Origin: Linderina pennispora
Lineage: Eukaryota > Kickxellomycota > Kickxellomycetes > Kickxellales > Kickxellaceae
Direction: 5' to 3'
Length of the DNA: 64,000 nucleotides
Assembly: GCF_002104995.1 (NCBI RefSeq)
Contig: NW_024468277.1
Location: 16,340-80,339, forward strand
In this document: piece by piece, positions 21,367 through 31,390 of the stretch
Layout: each line of letters opens with the position of its first letter
Numbering within the stretch: position 1 is the stretch's first letter
Translations under genes and position numbers: made by a program
The notes under the pieces: generated by a model
The model's database searches: none
What the model was told of the DNA's origin: nothing
The model's input: the letters and a program-made list of their open reading frames with translations, nothing else

Positions 21367-22761
21367 TTAATAGCAGACCGCATCAATAGCAGCACCGATC
21401 AGATCCGAGTCGCGGCGCTGCAGGCTGACCGTGGCCGTTGTGGCTGCCGACCGCTGAAGCTGCTCCTGCAGGGTTGCGATGGTGTGCTCGTAGACCTTGC
21501 GGTTCATGTCAAACAGCGCACCACTGAGAGCAATCGAGGCACAGTCCACATGGGCATTGCTCTTGAGGATCAGGGCAGCCAGCGCGGCACCCGACAGGCG
21601 CGAGGCGCGGGCGGCGACGATTTCGCAAAGAGCACGGACGATCTGGCGGTCGGCCAGCGAGGTCTCGATGCCAAACTCAGCAGCAATAATGCCGTCGACA
21701 TGCTCCAGGTCCCTGGTCTCGTCGTCCATGATGCTGCCAATATAGGCAGTGTGGAACGAGTATTCTGTGCTGATCTCCTTGACCGGGCAGTTGACCGAGA
21801 ACAGCAAATGCTTGTCAATAAAGTCAGTGATCAGATTGCGCACAATCTCACCCAGATACTGGCTAGCAACCAGCTTCTCGAACGAACGCAGACCGGGGTT
21901 GCGCGACTCGCGGTCGATGCGGCGGTCCCACATGGTTTGCGGCAGAACGCCAGAGGAGGAGCCAAACCGGCCAAGCTCAGTGTTAATGGCAACCTTGGCA
22001 TTCCTGGTCACACCCGCAGACGAGAACGTCTCGACATTGCTGACAGGCTCGTAGTACGCAGCATTGACGCCATTGTTGAACGAGGCAGCCACGCGAGTGG
22101 TCTTGTCAGCAAACTGGGCAGCAACCAGGGCGCTGACAGTGTTGTTGGTGACCGAGGTGACCTGCACCGGCAGATGGTGGCGGATGACTACGTCCTGCAG
22201 CAACTGTGTGATATCGGCACCGTCAAGGTCAATCGAGTCCTCCTTGGTCGACTCGCACACGCCGCAGTTGCTCACTGGGAAGCCAATGGTGAAACCAAGA
22301 GGCAGAGGCGACTCGACGGCAATCTCATCAAGGTGGTAGTTGTGGAGGAACTCACGGATGCTGTAGGCAACATGCTCAAATAGACTGTCGACCGAGGCCA
22401 TGCACTGGGTAGGTGTGATGAAGATCTGGGTCTTGGTGTCGGCAATCGACGAATCGGCGTTGAATGTCACAGAGTTCAGACGCACGCGCTTGCCGGAAGA
22501 CTCGATGGCCATGCTGAGGGCAGTGCCCGTCGGGGTCTTCTGGGAGTTGACGAGCGACGGCGACATGTACAGCTCGCACTGCTCGTTGGTCTTGAGGCCG
22601 CGGGCAAGCTCAGACTCGAGCTTGGTGATGATGGTCGAGAGCTGGTCGTCGGATACGTGGAATGAGCCAGCGATCTGGGTCAGGAACTCTTGCTGCTTGG
22701 CAGACAGAGCATAGAGAGAAAGGGCAGAGACCGAAGACTGCATTTTTGGGTTCGAGATCAT
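21367..22761 (-). CDS. Hexokinase-like pseudoenzyme
   Basis: This 464-residue protein has the hexokinase fold from end to end: FLTQIAGSFHVSDDQL at the N-terminus, LPLGFTIGFPVS, TSVTNNTVSALVAA, NNGVNAAYYEP, VAINTELGRFGSSS and FEKLVASQYLGEIVRN. Key residues are lost. The phosphate-binding LDLGGTN is absent (MAIESSGKRVRL in its place). The catalytic Asp of NDTVGT is Asn. The ATP-binding GTGxN reads FNNGVN, the sugar-binding SYP reads GFP, and the DGS motif is missing. It is therefore probably not a glucose kinase. Known fungal counterparts of this kind (Aspergillus XprF/HxkC) are non-catalytic regulators of carbon or protease control; equivalence is inferred. TATA at 22926-22932. One exon. Confidence 0.85.
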   Translation of the reverse strand: MISNPKMQSSVSALSLYALSAKQQEFLTQIAGSFHVSDDQLSTIITKLESELARGLKTNEQCELYMSPSLVNSQKTPTGTALSMAIESSGKRVRLNSVTFNADSSIADTKTQIFITPTQCMASVDSLFEHVAYSIREFLHNYHLDEIAVESPLPLGFTIGFPVSNCGVCESTKEDSIDLDGADITQLLQDVVIRHHLPVQVTSVTNNTVSALVAAQFADKTTRVAASFNNGVNAAYYEPVSNVETFSSAGVTRNAKVAINTELGRFGSSSGVLPQTMWDRRIDRESRNPGLRSFEKLVASQYLGEIVRNLITDFIDKHLLFSVNCPVKEISTEYSFHTAYIGSIMDDETRDLEHVDGIIAAEFGIETSLADRQIVRALCEIVAARASRLSGAALAALILKSNAHVDCASIALSGALFDMNRKVYEHTIATLQEQLQRSAATTATVSLQRRDSDLIGAAIDAVCY

Positions 22762-23812
22762 GAAGATTAGAAAGATATTTTGAGAGTAAGGCTATAGACA
22801 AGGACCACTTGGTTTGTGATTCGTGGAGATTGAGAATGCAGAGTAGTGAGCGTATTGACAGATACTGGTTTGGTTTGGATGTCTGAGTGAATGTTGGAAG
22901 CAACGACACGGCCGCGTGCTGGTCCTTTTATAGCGTGGTGGCTGTCTACTGCCCACGCAGGACTGTTTTCCTGCGGACACTGTAGCCCTGCGTGTCCAAT
23001 GCCGACATCGTCGTGCGCGTAGCGAGTGGGTAATATCGCTTATCGATGGCGTCTGCGATAGCAGCCTGGGGCGGGGGTATTGGGGGCGATGGGGCAGGGG
23101 AAGCGCTATTTCGGGATAAAGGGTAGAGTCAATTACCCAATGTGGCAAGTTCGGAGTAAACAGAGCAATAGAAACGTTGCCTGTCTGTTCGCTCGTTTGG
23201 CCCCTTGCATTCCAGAACTCGCCTTCTCCCTTCCCCAAATCTGCGGGTATCGATTGCATCGCCTCGGGCTATTACGCGGACGGCTCTCCTCAATAGTCCA
23301 CCAAGGCCATTGGACAGTAGTCGCCGCACATTGCGACAGTTATTATTGTAATATTTTGAAACACAGCGTTGTATGGATGGGAGCCCGTTCCTGAAAATAA
23401 AGTTTGCTTGCTCCGCAAAAGCTAGACCTGGTAGCCCAAAGCTGGAGTTCAAAGTGGCAATTCACAGTGGAGCACGGAGTTTATGACCCACACAGCAGCC
23501 CACTGCTGCCAGCTCTTCTTGCACGCTTCTGCCCCCAGTTAGTACCACCCGCTGCCCGCAGTTTTGGCCCGGCACCAATGTGCGAGCTGAGGACACGGAA
23601 ATTAGGATTTTTGGGGAGTAGCAGCAAGCTTGTGCACGCATATATCCGCTTATATCCTTTGCATCCCTAGGTTTTGCACAGATCACAACAGTACTGCTGG
23701 CTGCACCCTCCTCATGCATGTCGTGTTGGTATCGCACATGCAGGACTGTGTCTATCGCAATACGCCCCGCTTTATTAACCACGCAATAGATTACATCGAT
23801 GGCATACCCGCG
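22762..23812 (-). promoter_or_regulatory. Long intergenic region with TATA box for the hexokinase-like gene
   Basis: The minus-strand TATA box (TATAAAA, 22926-22932) lies 165 bp upstream of the hexokinase-like ATG. The remaining roughly 850 bp up to the end of the hydrolase gene contain no recognisable coding frame, repeat or RNA gene. Confidence 0.55.
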
Positions 23813-24754
23813 TCACAGCTTCGGGATGGAGCCAAGCTTCATGGCGAATTTATCCAGCGATCTGATGCAATGTGCAGCAGTCAGATCCGGGTCCTCATGG
23901 AGTAAAAGGTGGCCCCGGCCTTGTGCCACAAAATGCTCGCAGTCCGGCATCGGCGCGATCAGGTCGCGGATAAACTCTGTAGTCACCTTGTCCGACTCGG
24001 ATCCAGTTAGGTACACGCACGGACACTGGATTCGCCACAGATTCCGACCGATAAACGGGGCACCGTAGGCGGTAGCAGCAAAGCCATCGGCCTCAGGACC
24101 TGGCAAGCACTTGAGCATGGACTGGCCATCCCCATGTATGAGGCCATGCTGAATGAACAGCCCAAGCATGCGCTTATTCCATGACTCTGTAAAGGGATGG
24201 TTTTCGAAATGGGCGTGCGCGCCCTCCATCGATTTCCACTGGAACCGCCGCTTGCGCACCACGGCAGCCAGTGACTCGCTCTGCTCTGGGGTGATTTCGG
24301 TCGGAGTCGCAGGCTCAACAAGGAAAAGACCAGCAAAGGTCAATGGCGACATAATCTCAGCCAGCTGCAAGTTCGCCGCTCCCCACGAATGGCCGATGCC
24401 AACCAGGTTCTTTCTGACGCCGAGCTGCCGCACAACTGCCAGGATGTCGCGTGCATAGTCGAACCACCGGGCATGGAGCGGTCCGCCGGGCATATCAGGG
24501 TTCAATGCAGCACTGTCGCCCTGGTTCCACCAGTCCATGGCGATTGCGCGGGTTACATGCCAGGAGCGCGTCGCCTGTGCGGAAAATATCTGCTCAAGAA
24601 CCGGCTCCCACAGCTCCTTGTGGAATCCATTCGCGTGCGTCAGGAGCAGGGTGATTCCATGACCAGTCGTGTCGGGAGCTGTGCTCTGGTAGACGTTGGC
24701 AGCGATTTTCTGGCCGGCACGTGCGCCATCGAATATGTGTCTAGTGTGCTTCAT
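23813..24754 (-). CDS. Alpha/beta hydrolase, Lpx1-like, possible peroxisomal
   Basis: This is an alpha/beta hydrolase-fold esterase or lipase of 313 residues. The oxyanion strand is LLLTHANGFHKELWEPVL (about 36-53). The nucleophile elbow is GIGHSWGA (Ser about residue 123). The catalytic His is in GRGHLLLHEDP near the C-terminus, and an acid lies around ESDK. The protein ends SIPKL, a weak type 1 peroxisomal signal (PKL). Yeast Lpx1, a peroxisomal lipase, has the same architecture. One exon, with a TATA box (TTTATA on the plus strand, 24900-24905) 150 bp upstream. A paralogue with broken frames lies at 62892-63828 in the opposite orientation. Substrate unknown. Confidence 0.85.
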   Translation of the reverse strand: MKHTRHIFDGARAGQKIAANVYQSTAPDTTGHGITLLLTHANGFHKELWEPVLEQIFSAQATRSWHVTRAIAMDWWNQGDSAALNPDMPGGPLHARWFDYARDILAVVRQLGVRKNLVGIGHSWGAANLQLAEIMSPLTFAGLFLVEPATPTEITPEQSESLAAVVRKRRFQWKSMEGAHAHFENHPFTESWNKRMLGLFIQHGLIHGDGQSMLKCLPGPEADGFAATAYGAPFIGRNLWRIQCPCVYLTGSESDKVTTEFIRDLIAPMPDCEHFVAQGRGHLLLHEDPDLTAAHCIRSLDKFAMKLGSIPKL

Positions 24755-25082
24755 TGGGTCTACTGGCCATGAAAAGAGAGTGCAGGGAAAACGTAAGGAT
24801 GTGGGAGCAAGATGCAGCTCCAGGAATAGACAGATTTATTGCAGGCTGCTGACGGACTGGCTTTGCTGGTGCACAGACATTTTCACGCGCGCGTGCATGT
24901 TTATAGACGGTCAATTCCCGCGGATCGGTCACCAGCCCGGATCCGGGCTGATCAAGCACCCCACATCGACTCGAGTCTGAGACTGCACCGAGCCTAGAAA
25001 AGTCAACTGTATTTCATACCAACCCCACTTTAGGCATGTGACGCCATGTGAAGTCAATGCACAAGGCCACAGGCGACTCTAC
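24755..25082 (-). promoter_or_regulatory. Upstream region of hydrolase gene with TATA box
   Basis: The minus-strand TATA-like CTATAAA (plus-strand TTTATAG at 24900-24906) lies about 150 bp before the hydrolase start. Otherwise this is the short spacer to the TAF1 stop. No gene seen. Confidence 0.5.
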
Positions 25083-28000
25083 TCAAGCAGGGTTGAACTC
25101 GTAGTAGCGCGGGCACTTTTTGTTGGTCTTCATATGTCCAAGCTCGCCGCAATTGCCACACCGCCTGATCACCTCCTTCTTGGGCTTGTTTGGCTGTGGC
25201 AGCGAGAAGGTAGTCATGTGGCTCTTCTCATGGGCTCTCGCATCCTCCATTCGGCGCTCGCGCGCCCGCCTCAGCCTCGCCAGATGCGCGCGGGTCTCGC
25301 CAGCCAAGTCCACAGCCACACCTGTGCCGCCATTGAACAAGTCGTCAGCGTCAAACTGGGTCTCGCGGTCGTGGGCGGCATTCTCGATGATTCGCCGCTG
25401 GCGCAGATACGCCTGGATCACTGCCGAGTCCTTGATCACCTCGGTGCGCCACATCAGCTCGCCCGTATACGGCGACTTGACTGCGCGGCGGATGGTCAGG
25501 CTCTTGCGGTTCGGCTGCACAAAGTTGGCATGCGAGGCCGTCTGCGAGCCGCCCAGCGCGTGGGCGAGCTTCAGGCTGACGTCCATGGCGCTGCCCGGCA
25601 CCATGCGCGATGGCATCACCGACGACACATCCTGGCCGTAGGCCGAGTCGCCAAACATGTCGTTGATTTCAGGCACAATGGTGTTCTCGTCCTTGTATGC
25701 GTCGCGCTGGAGCCTGGGCGGCGGCTGCAGGCTCGACAGCTCCGCAAACTGGGTCTTCCAGATCCGCATAATCTCCTCCTTGTAAATCTGCTGCTGCTCG
25801 GCCACATTATACCGGTGGGCACTCTTGGGCCGCGCCTCAATCTCGGCCAGCTTCTCCTGCACACTCTCGCCAGCCCGCAGGAAAATGTCCTTCATGGAGA
25901 CCCGCACAAAGCTGAAGCCATCGCCCTTGCCTGTCGGATCGCCCTCACCGTACAGCTTCAGCATGGCCTTGCCCTGCGTCGCGTTTATGAAGTTGCGTGT
26001 CAGATTCCATGGCGCCAGCAGCTCCTCAATCGAAAGCTTCGACTCGCCGCCCTCGTCATCTTCCTCTTCCTCGCCCAGTTTTCCGGCATCGTGCAGCTGC
26101 TGCTGGCCGACGCGCATGCTCTCAAACACACACAGCATCTCGGGCGTCAGCATCTTGCGCAGATTCTCTTCGTCAGGAATCGGCATGTTGTGCTTGGGCC
26201 GCCAGTACCCGGCGCCCAGCCCCTTGCGCTGGTACTCGCAAAACTCCTTCAGCCGCTGGCGGATCTGCAGGTCGCTGTATTCTGGGAACAGGCGCGCCAG
26301 CTTGCCCATCTGCAGCAGGTGGTACTGGTTGCGGTTCATCAGCCGATACGCGGCCACCTGCAGCCGATGCTTGATTGTGGTGGTGACCTTGCGTGAATGC
26401 GGCGCCGGAACTTCCTGCAGCGGGTACGTTTGGCCAACTAAGTACTGGTACTGGATGCCACGCACGTACCACCGCGACTCGCCCTTGGACACGTGCTTGA
26501 CAACCAGAAAGTCGGTCGGCCGCACCTTGTGCGAAAACAGCGGTGCACGGAACATGTTGTTGTATAGCGCTGGAATGACCTGCCCGGGCTCGACATTGCC
26601 AAAGTTCAGGAACGGCGACACATCCGCCACATCGAGGATAAACAGCTCGCCAAGGTCAACCTTGGGGAATGACTTGTCGTTCATCCCGCGCTTGCGGTAA
26701 TAGTTGACAAACACGCTGCCCATGCCGACGTTTGACAGCACCAGCGGGTACTCTTCCGAATACTCCACCAGCACGCAGTCGGCTGTATCCTTGAGCGTGA
26801 TGTCCTTGGCCGCCCACGGGTTCTCCATCGAGTGCTTCTGCTTGCGCTTCTTGGCTGTCCGCACACGCGCAAACTGCACAGGCTTCTCGATCGGTGCCTG
26901 CAGGAATGGCCGGTGCCATGAGCGCAAGTCATTGCGTGCCAGCCGCATCTTGAAGTACGGCGGCTGCAGACGCAGGGCTGGCAGAGAGTGCGCAATGATC
27001 AGCTGTCCGAATGTCTGCCGCACACGATGCACCTTGCCCTCCTGCAGTGCCTCGTAAAAGTGGTCGTTCGACAGGTTGAACTGGTCCACACCCTCAAGCA
27101 GCCGCAGACGCTCGGCCTCGCGTGCATTTGACTCCTTGATGCTGTTGGCGTCCTCGAACAGCATGTGCGTGTCGTTCATGTTGATCTGCAGCTGCGAGCA
27201 CGGCGCAAACGGCTCCTCTGGGTCCCAGATAATGTGCGACTCGTAGTCCTCGATCATGTTGTTCTTGGGCCGCAGCATGATTTCATTCACATCGACTGGA
27301 TGCGGTACACCCGAAATATCCGGATCCTGCCAGATCACTTGCGACTCCCAGTCCTCCAGGTCCAGCGGATACGGCATTGTCTCAAACAGATGTGATGGCT
27401 GGTCAATGCTCTGTCGTGGTCCAGTTCTCTGCGACGTCACCTGTCCGGTTTCGCCGTCTAACGTGACATACACCCGCGAGTTCTCATCTGCTGCAATTGA
27501 CTGCGAAATGACCTGCCGCAGGAAATCCCGAGGCCGCTCCACAACACTATCTGCCACCAGTAGCTTGCGCGTGTCCAGAGCCGGGCGCTGCGGTACTATT
27601 AGCTGCTGCTGCTGCTCTGCGCTGGAGCTCGACGTTGGCCGTCGAGGCTTCTTGACATGTCTGATGATATGGCACCCAAACAGGTCGGTGAATTGCAGCG
27701 GGCCCGGTGCAATCCGCTTAACCACCCGGGGCACAACTGCCGGGGGCTGCTCCTTTGGCAGCTCAACAGATTCCGTTGACGAGGTATCCGCCAACACAGG
27801 CAGCTCTGGTGTTTGCTCCCTCTTCTCGTCGACGTCCTTATCCTCGCCCCTTTCGCCTGTGCTCTGCGCTGGTGGATTGGCGGGTGAGTCAAACAGATCC
27901 TCCAGGCTCTCTGCGTCGCTCTCCATCGCACCGTTGCCTTGTGCATCCCCCTCCTCTGAATCGTAGTCATCGTCGACCTCTGCCCTGGCCACTGTCGCCT

Positions 28001-28331
28001 GAGGCCGCACACTCAGTGGTATCTGTGATGGCAGCATGTTTGCCCGCCATTTTTTGGGCACCGCGGCGTCGTCTGCGAGCTCGTTAAAATCTGAGAAGTC
28101 AACTGCGTCCGCGTGCGGCTTTATTGATGGCGAGTCGCTCCTGGGTGCGGCTGCTTGCGTTGATGTGGGTTTTTCGGGCGCTTCGTTGAAGAGGCTGGAG
28201 CCGAGGATGCCGGTCAGATAGTTGCTGGCCCCCTCGCCGCCAAGCGTGTCGCGCAGCTCGTCGTCGAGCTCGGTGTCTGACAGCTTCCCGTCTTCGTCGA
28301 CGTTACCAAACAGAAACCCCGTTAATGACAT
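25083..28331 (-). CDS. TAF1: TFIID subunit 1 (TAF1)
   Basis: TAF1 is the largest TFIID subunit and contacts TBP and core promoter DNA. The 1,082-residue frame is uninterrupted. It starts with a TAND-like acidic segment (SLTGFLFGNVDEDGKLSDTELDDELRDTLGG) and a long acidic disordered region (to about 350). The DUF3591 core follows (about 400-900), with LRPKNNMIEDYESHIIW, RLARNDLRSWHRPFLQAP, EYSEEYPLVLSNVGMGSVFVNYYRK and FLVVKHVSKGE. Near the end come the YKEEIMRIWKTQF segment and a CCHC zinc knuckle (CGNCGELGHMKTNKKC) in the last 30 residues. There is no bromodomain, as in yeast Taf1, where Bdf1 supplies it. One exon. Confidence 0.95.
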   Translation of the reverse strand: MSLTGFLFGNVDEDGKLSDTELDDELRDTLGGEGASNYLTGILGSSLFNEAPEKPTSTQAAAPRSDSPSIKPHADAVDFSDFNELADDAAVPKKWRANMLPSQIPLSVRPQATVARAEVDDDYDSEEGDAQGNGAMESDAESLEDLFDSPANPPAQSTGERGEDKDVDEKREQTPELPVLADTSSTESVELPKEQPPAVVPRVVKRIAPGPLQFTDLFGCHIIRHVKKPRRPTSSSSAEQQQQLIVPQRPALDTRKLLVADSVVERPRDFLRQVISQSIAADENSRVYVTLDGETGQVTSQRTGPRQSIDQPSHLFETMPYPLDLEDWESQVIWQDPDISGVPHPVDVNEIMLRPKNNMIEDYESHIIWDPEEPFAPCSQLQINMNDTHMLFEDANSIKESNAREAERLRLLEGVDQFNLSNDHFYEALQEGKVHRVRQTFGQLIIAHSLPALRLQPPYFKMRLARNDLRSWHRPFLQAPIEKPVQFARVRTAKKRKQKHSMENPWAAKDITLKDTADCVLVEYSEEYPLVLSNVGMGSVFVNYYRKRGMNDKSFPKVDLGELFILDVADVSPFLNFGNVEPGQVIPALYNNMFRAPLFSHKVRPTDFLVVKHVSKGESRWYVRGIQYQYLVGQTYPLQEVPAPHSRKVTTTIKHRLQVAAYRLMNRNQYHLLQMGKLARLFPEYSDLQIRQRLKEFCEYQRKGLGAGYWRPKHNMPIPDEENLRKMLTPEMLCVFESMRVGQQQLHDAGKLGEEEEDDEGGESKLSIEELLAPWNLTRNFINATQGKAMLKLYGEGDPTGKGDGFSFVRVSMKDIFLRAGESVQEKLAEIEARPKSAHRYNVAEQQQIYKEEIMRIWKTQFAELSSLQPPPRLQRDAYKDENTIVPEINDMFGDSAYGQDVSSVMPSRMVPGSAMDVSLKLAHALGGSQTASHANFVQPNRKSLTIRRAVKSPYTGELMWRTEVIKDSAVIQAYLRQRRIIENAAHDRETQFDADDLFNGGTGVAVDLAGETRAHLARLRRARERRMEDARAHEKSHMTTFSLPQPNKPKKEVIRRCGNCGELGHMKTNKKCPRYYEFNPA

Positions 28332-28446
28332 GTTTGTATGTGCAAGGAAAATAAGTTCATGTAGGAAATAGTAAGAGAAGTGTGAGTGTAGCTGCCTGTA
28401 AAAATACGCCCGATTGGAATTTACTGCTAGTCATGGGGACAGCTGG

Positions 28447-29388
28447 TTATGGTATCCTGATGACTTTGTCCTTAGCCATCAGAAATGAAACAGGGCACGA
28501 AGACGACACTCTGAGGCCGGTAGCCGTGTTTAAAATAATAAAAGCTGCGAGAAATCTGCTACTAGACCTACCCACCCGCGACTGCTCGTCGCTCCTCAAA
28601 GCGTTAGAAATATTCAGCAAACTTTGTCCATAGCGTCCCCAGTGGTTAGTCCACAGGTGTCCACAGGTGTCCACATTGCACCCAGCAGCATGCGTGTATC
28701 CGCCATAGTACGCCAGGATGCTGCCGTCCAGCTGAAGCTGCTTCCGGAGTGAGAGCAAGAACACCATGTCGACTTTAGGCTCGAATATCTTGTTTTGCAA
28801 GTAGTTTATGTACTTGCTTTGCCTGCCGATCTCACTCCCAATCCTCTCTGCAGAGTCGAAATCAATCACGAACGGCTCGTCGGGGTTGTCACTTTTGACC
28901 ATGATGTTCCCCCGATGAATGTCAGCGTGGACATATCCTTGGGCGTGGATAGCCGCGACAATAGCGCATACGTTGCGAAAGAACTGTTCTTTGTCAAACT
29001 GCATTTTTTGCTCCAGCATTTGGGGCAGGGTCACGTCGTACTTGTCGATGTACAGCCCAAGGATGTATCCGCGGACTACTCTGTACCCGTGTATAGTGGG
29101 GATATTGGGGTGTCTGGTTTCAGTCAAGTTCCGTATCTCCCTCCTCATACTGTTCTTGCAGTTGAAACCCCAGGGGCTATTCATAGGTACGCATGGAACC
29201 TTGAGATATGTCGCAGGCGGAGCCTGTGTCAGCAACGGGTGTGCTCTTAGCTCGGGAACCTCCTCGACTCGGAGAAGCGTTTCATCCAAAGCAACCAGTC
29301 TGTCTCCCTTCTCTTCCCTGACTAATATTCCATCATCGGCTAGATAGAATGCTGTCGTTTCTCTCACTCCCAGACACTCCATATCCAT
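28447..29388 (-). CDS. Protein kinase-like protein, fungal accessory type
   Basis: This 313-residue frame has the C-lobe hallmarks of a kinase. They are HADIHRGNIMV (catalytic-loop HxD...N, about residue 155-165) followed by FVIDFDSAERIG (metal-binding DFD in place of DFG). An N-lobe segment SMRREIRNLTETRHPNIPTIHGY resembles the alpha-C helix region. A clear glycine loop and VAIK lysine are not visible (TYLKVP may supply the lysine). The last 60 residues (after HLWTNHWGRYG) look out of character and may follow an undetected frame break. This resembles lineage-specific expanded kinase families of fungi. Activity and substrate unknown. It borders the transposon-rich stretch, consistent with an accessory gene. 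Confidence 0.6.
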   Translation of the reverse strand: MDMECLGVRETTAFYLADDGILVREEKGDRLVALDETLLRVEEVPELRAHPLLTQAPPATYLKVPCVPMNSPWGFNCKNSMRREIRNLTETRHPNIPTIHGYRVVRGYILGLYIDKYDVTLPQMLEQKMQFDKEQFFRNVCAIVAAIHAQGYVHADIHRGNIMVKSDNPDEPFVIDFDSAERIGSEIGRQSKYINYLQNKIFEPKVDMVFLLSLRKQLQLDGSILAYYGGYTHAAGCNVDTCGHLWTNHWGRYGQSLLNISNALRSDEQSRVGRSSSRFLAAFIILNTATGLRVSSSCPVSFLMAKDKVIRIP

Positions 29389-29572
29389 CCTAGATCTGTG
29401 GAGGTGCCAAGACGTAGGTGAGGGGACGCAATTATTTCAGTCTCAAAGCGAAGGGAAGGAGACGAAAGAAGAGACAACCTGTGCGGATTGCTGGCTGGCC
29501 AATAGCTAGGTAACTGTACTCTACCTGCTGCGCCACATTGTAGTAGGCTGTGCTGTCATTTCCCTTCTCTGG

Positions 29573-29740
29573 ATACTAGAATTGCTCTGCTCGCGATGCG
29601 AGCTCGGCTGCTAATCAGCATAGGTTGGCACGTCGATAAGAGCATCACGGCGAACCGGTCATTTGAACGTGTCGGATGGTTGTTGGTGCAATGGCGGTTA
29701 TGGACATCTCCCACCTTGATGGTCTGCTGCAGCAGCCGAT
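29573..29740 (-). ncRNA. Conserved Fanzor right end, copy 2 (candidate omega RNA)
   Basis: This is the minus-strand counterpart of 1660-1819, ending at the same CTAGTAT terminus (29573-29579 on the plus strand as ATACTAG). It contains a perfect hairpin GCTCGC-GAT-GCGAGC at 29589-29603, while relic 1 has one mismatch there. The differences between copies are mostly transitions. Conservation after the coding sequence has been deleted suggests this end carries the functional or most recently shared part of the element. Confidence 0.5.
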
Positions 29741-30840
29741 GCACCTGCAAGTGAATCAGCCGCTACTGCTGCAGTTGCAACAGTGGCCTCTGTTGCATCC
29801 GATGGCATCTTCGCTGCTTCGTGTGCAGCCTTCTTGGCCAAGTTTTCGCCCTTTTCTGCTGCTTTCCTTGCCTCTGTTGCTGCCCTCTTTGCTGCGTTGG
29901 TCTTGGTAACCTGCTCACGTGTTTTCGAAATAAACACCTGCTTGATTATTTGCTTGTTTAAGCGCACATGGCCTGGGATCCATGATGTTCGCAGAGGCAA
30001 GCATTGGGGGGAGACTTGCCAAGCTGCTCATTCTCGATAAGCTGGCATAGGCGAATATATGCATGCAGATGCTTAAGTGGATTTACCTTGGCATCATAGT
30101 ATCGCCTGTCTTTGGCAAATCTGTACTTGGCATCATAGGCATTAAGGACTGGTGCCAGCTTGTTGTAGATTGCAAGCATCGGTGGGGTGAGCACACTGAG
30201 ATCAGGGTGCCTAGAGGCAACTGCCTGGCGGAGCTTCTGTGCAGGCGTATAAATATACACTTGACATGCATTATTGAACTCAGCCTTGGACACATTGCCA
30301 ATTTTACTGTGCAGTGTGTTTTTGCGGCTGCGAATATCAATCAATTTGGCCAGAATCCGCTGTAGGCAGGTGCCATAGTGCAACACAATGTTGTTCTTGT
30401 ATGCTGTCATCAGCTCGGTATCCACGTATGTCGCTACCTGATTCATTTCGCGTATGCCATGTAGCTCAATATCGCCATTATGTAATAGACAATCATAAAT
30501 ATGGTATCTAACTACATCACCGAAATCTGCGCTCGACAGTTCTGACTTGTCCTTCCGGTTGACGAAATCCTCGGCAGATATGACAGTCTTCGCCTTCAGG
30601 TTGTGGTATATGAATAAATAAATGAAACGAAAAAAACCCCTTTTTCACAAATGTTGCAGGGTCAAAAGCATCATCATCAGCTAGTTGATGGAGTAATATC
30701 CATCGTGCAAGCATGTATGTATGCTCTTTGATGATATTGACGCTGTGTACAAATTGCTCTAGGCGAGGCAACATAGAATCACGGAAGCCAATACCACCAA
30801 GTGATTTCTTTATGGCAGTAGTGCTGCGGGTAATATTCAT
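29573..30840 (-). pseudogene. Fanzor nuclease relic 2: N-terminal half joined to 3' end, catalytic core deleted
   Basis: From ATG 30840 the minus strand gives a typical Fanzor N-terminus: VHSVNIIKEHTYMLARWILL, then NQVATYVDTELMTAYKNNIVLHYG. After that come ACQVYIYTPAQKLRQAV and PLRTSWIPGHVRLNKQIIKQVF with an alanine/lysine-rich helix. At about 29740 it jumps straight into the block shared with relic 1 (1660-1819), so the RuvC-I to RuvC-III region is gone. The frame is broken near 30640 (around an A-run and C-run), again between 30000 and 29958, and near 29750. It cannot encode an active nuclease. Together with relic 1 the two copies cover nearly all of the protein. Confidence 0.85.
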
Positions 30841-31390
30841 TTGAGAAATTCAATATGCAAGAAGAGAAATGATGCTGTTCAGTTTTGCTTTATTGCGTAT
30901 GCATAGCATCAAGAACTTTTTATTAAAGATTTTCTGGCTTGCATGGTTTTGGGGGCCCTTAGCACTGATACAGTCTCTTGAATCAGTCTATACATACTGG
31001 GTCCGTTGTGACCCAAATACTATCGCTTACGCATGTTCATAAGACAAATTAATTTATAAAATAAACCCACAAATATTGCATGACCGCTAGAAGAGCTATA
31101 TGGCCTTATTCAATAGTGTCGCGACCCTATTTAAAGGTCACGAGCTTCGTCTACTCGCCCAGGCACTAATCAATTGATAGGGACAGTTGATATTATTAAA
31201 CAAGAAGAGATGATTCCTCCCGGGTCACTCCTGGAGTGATCCGGTGTCTATTTTATAGCCTTAACTATGTGGCCTCGCCTAGGGTGATGAATCAGTCTCA
31301 TCATCTGTGATCGGCTGAGTCGCATAAGCATTGGCTTTGAGTGACTGTGGTGTGATCACCACAATAGGTGCTCATAGATAAATATCCTAA
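30841..31390. other. Non-coding AT-rich mobile-element debris with palindromes
   Basis: This is the upstream flank of Fanzor relic 2, without a recognisable gene. Two hairpins stand out. The first is an 11-bp arm with a 1-base centre at 31221-31243 (GGTCACTCC / GGAGTGATCC core, one G-T pair). The second is a 7-bp arm TGTGGTG / CACCACA with a TGAT loop at 31346-31363. They may be remnants of element ends or hairpin transcripts. Confidence 0.45.

Noticed and set aside
25038-26396. 452-residue plus-strand frame opposite TAF1
   Set aside because: Antisense shadow; His/Leu/Arg-rich with no domain, while TAF1 runs intact on the other strand.
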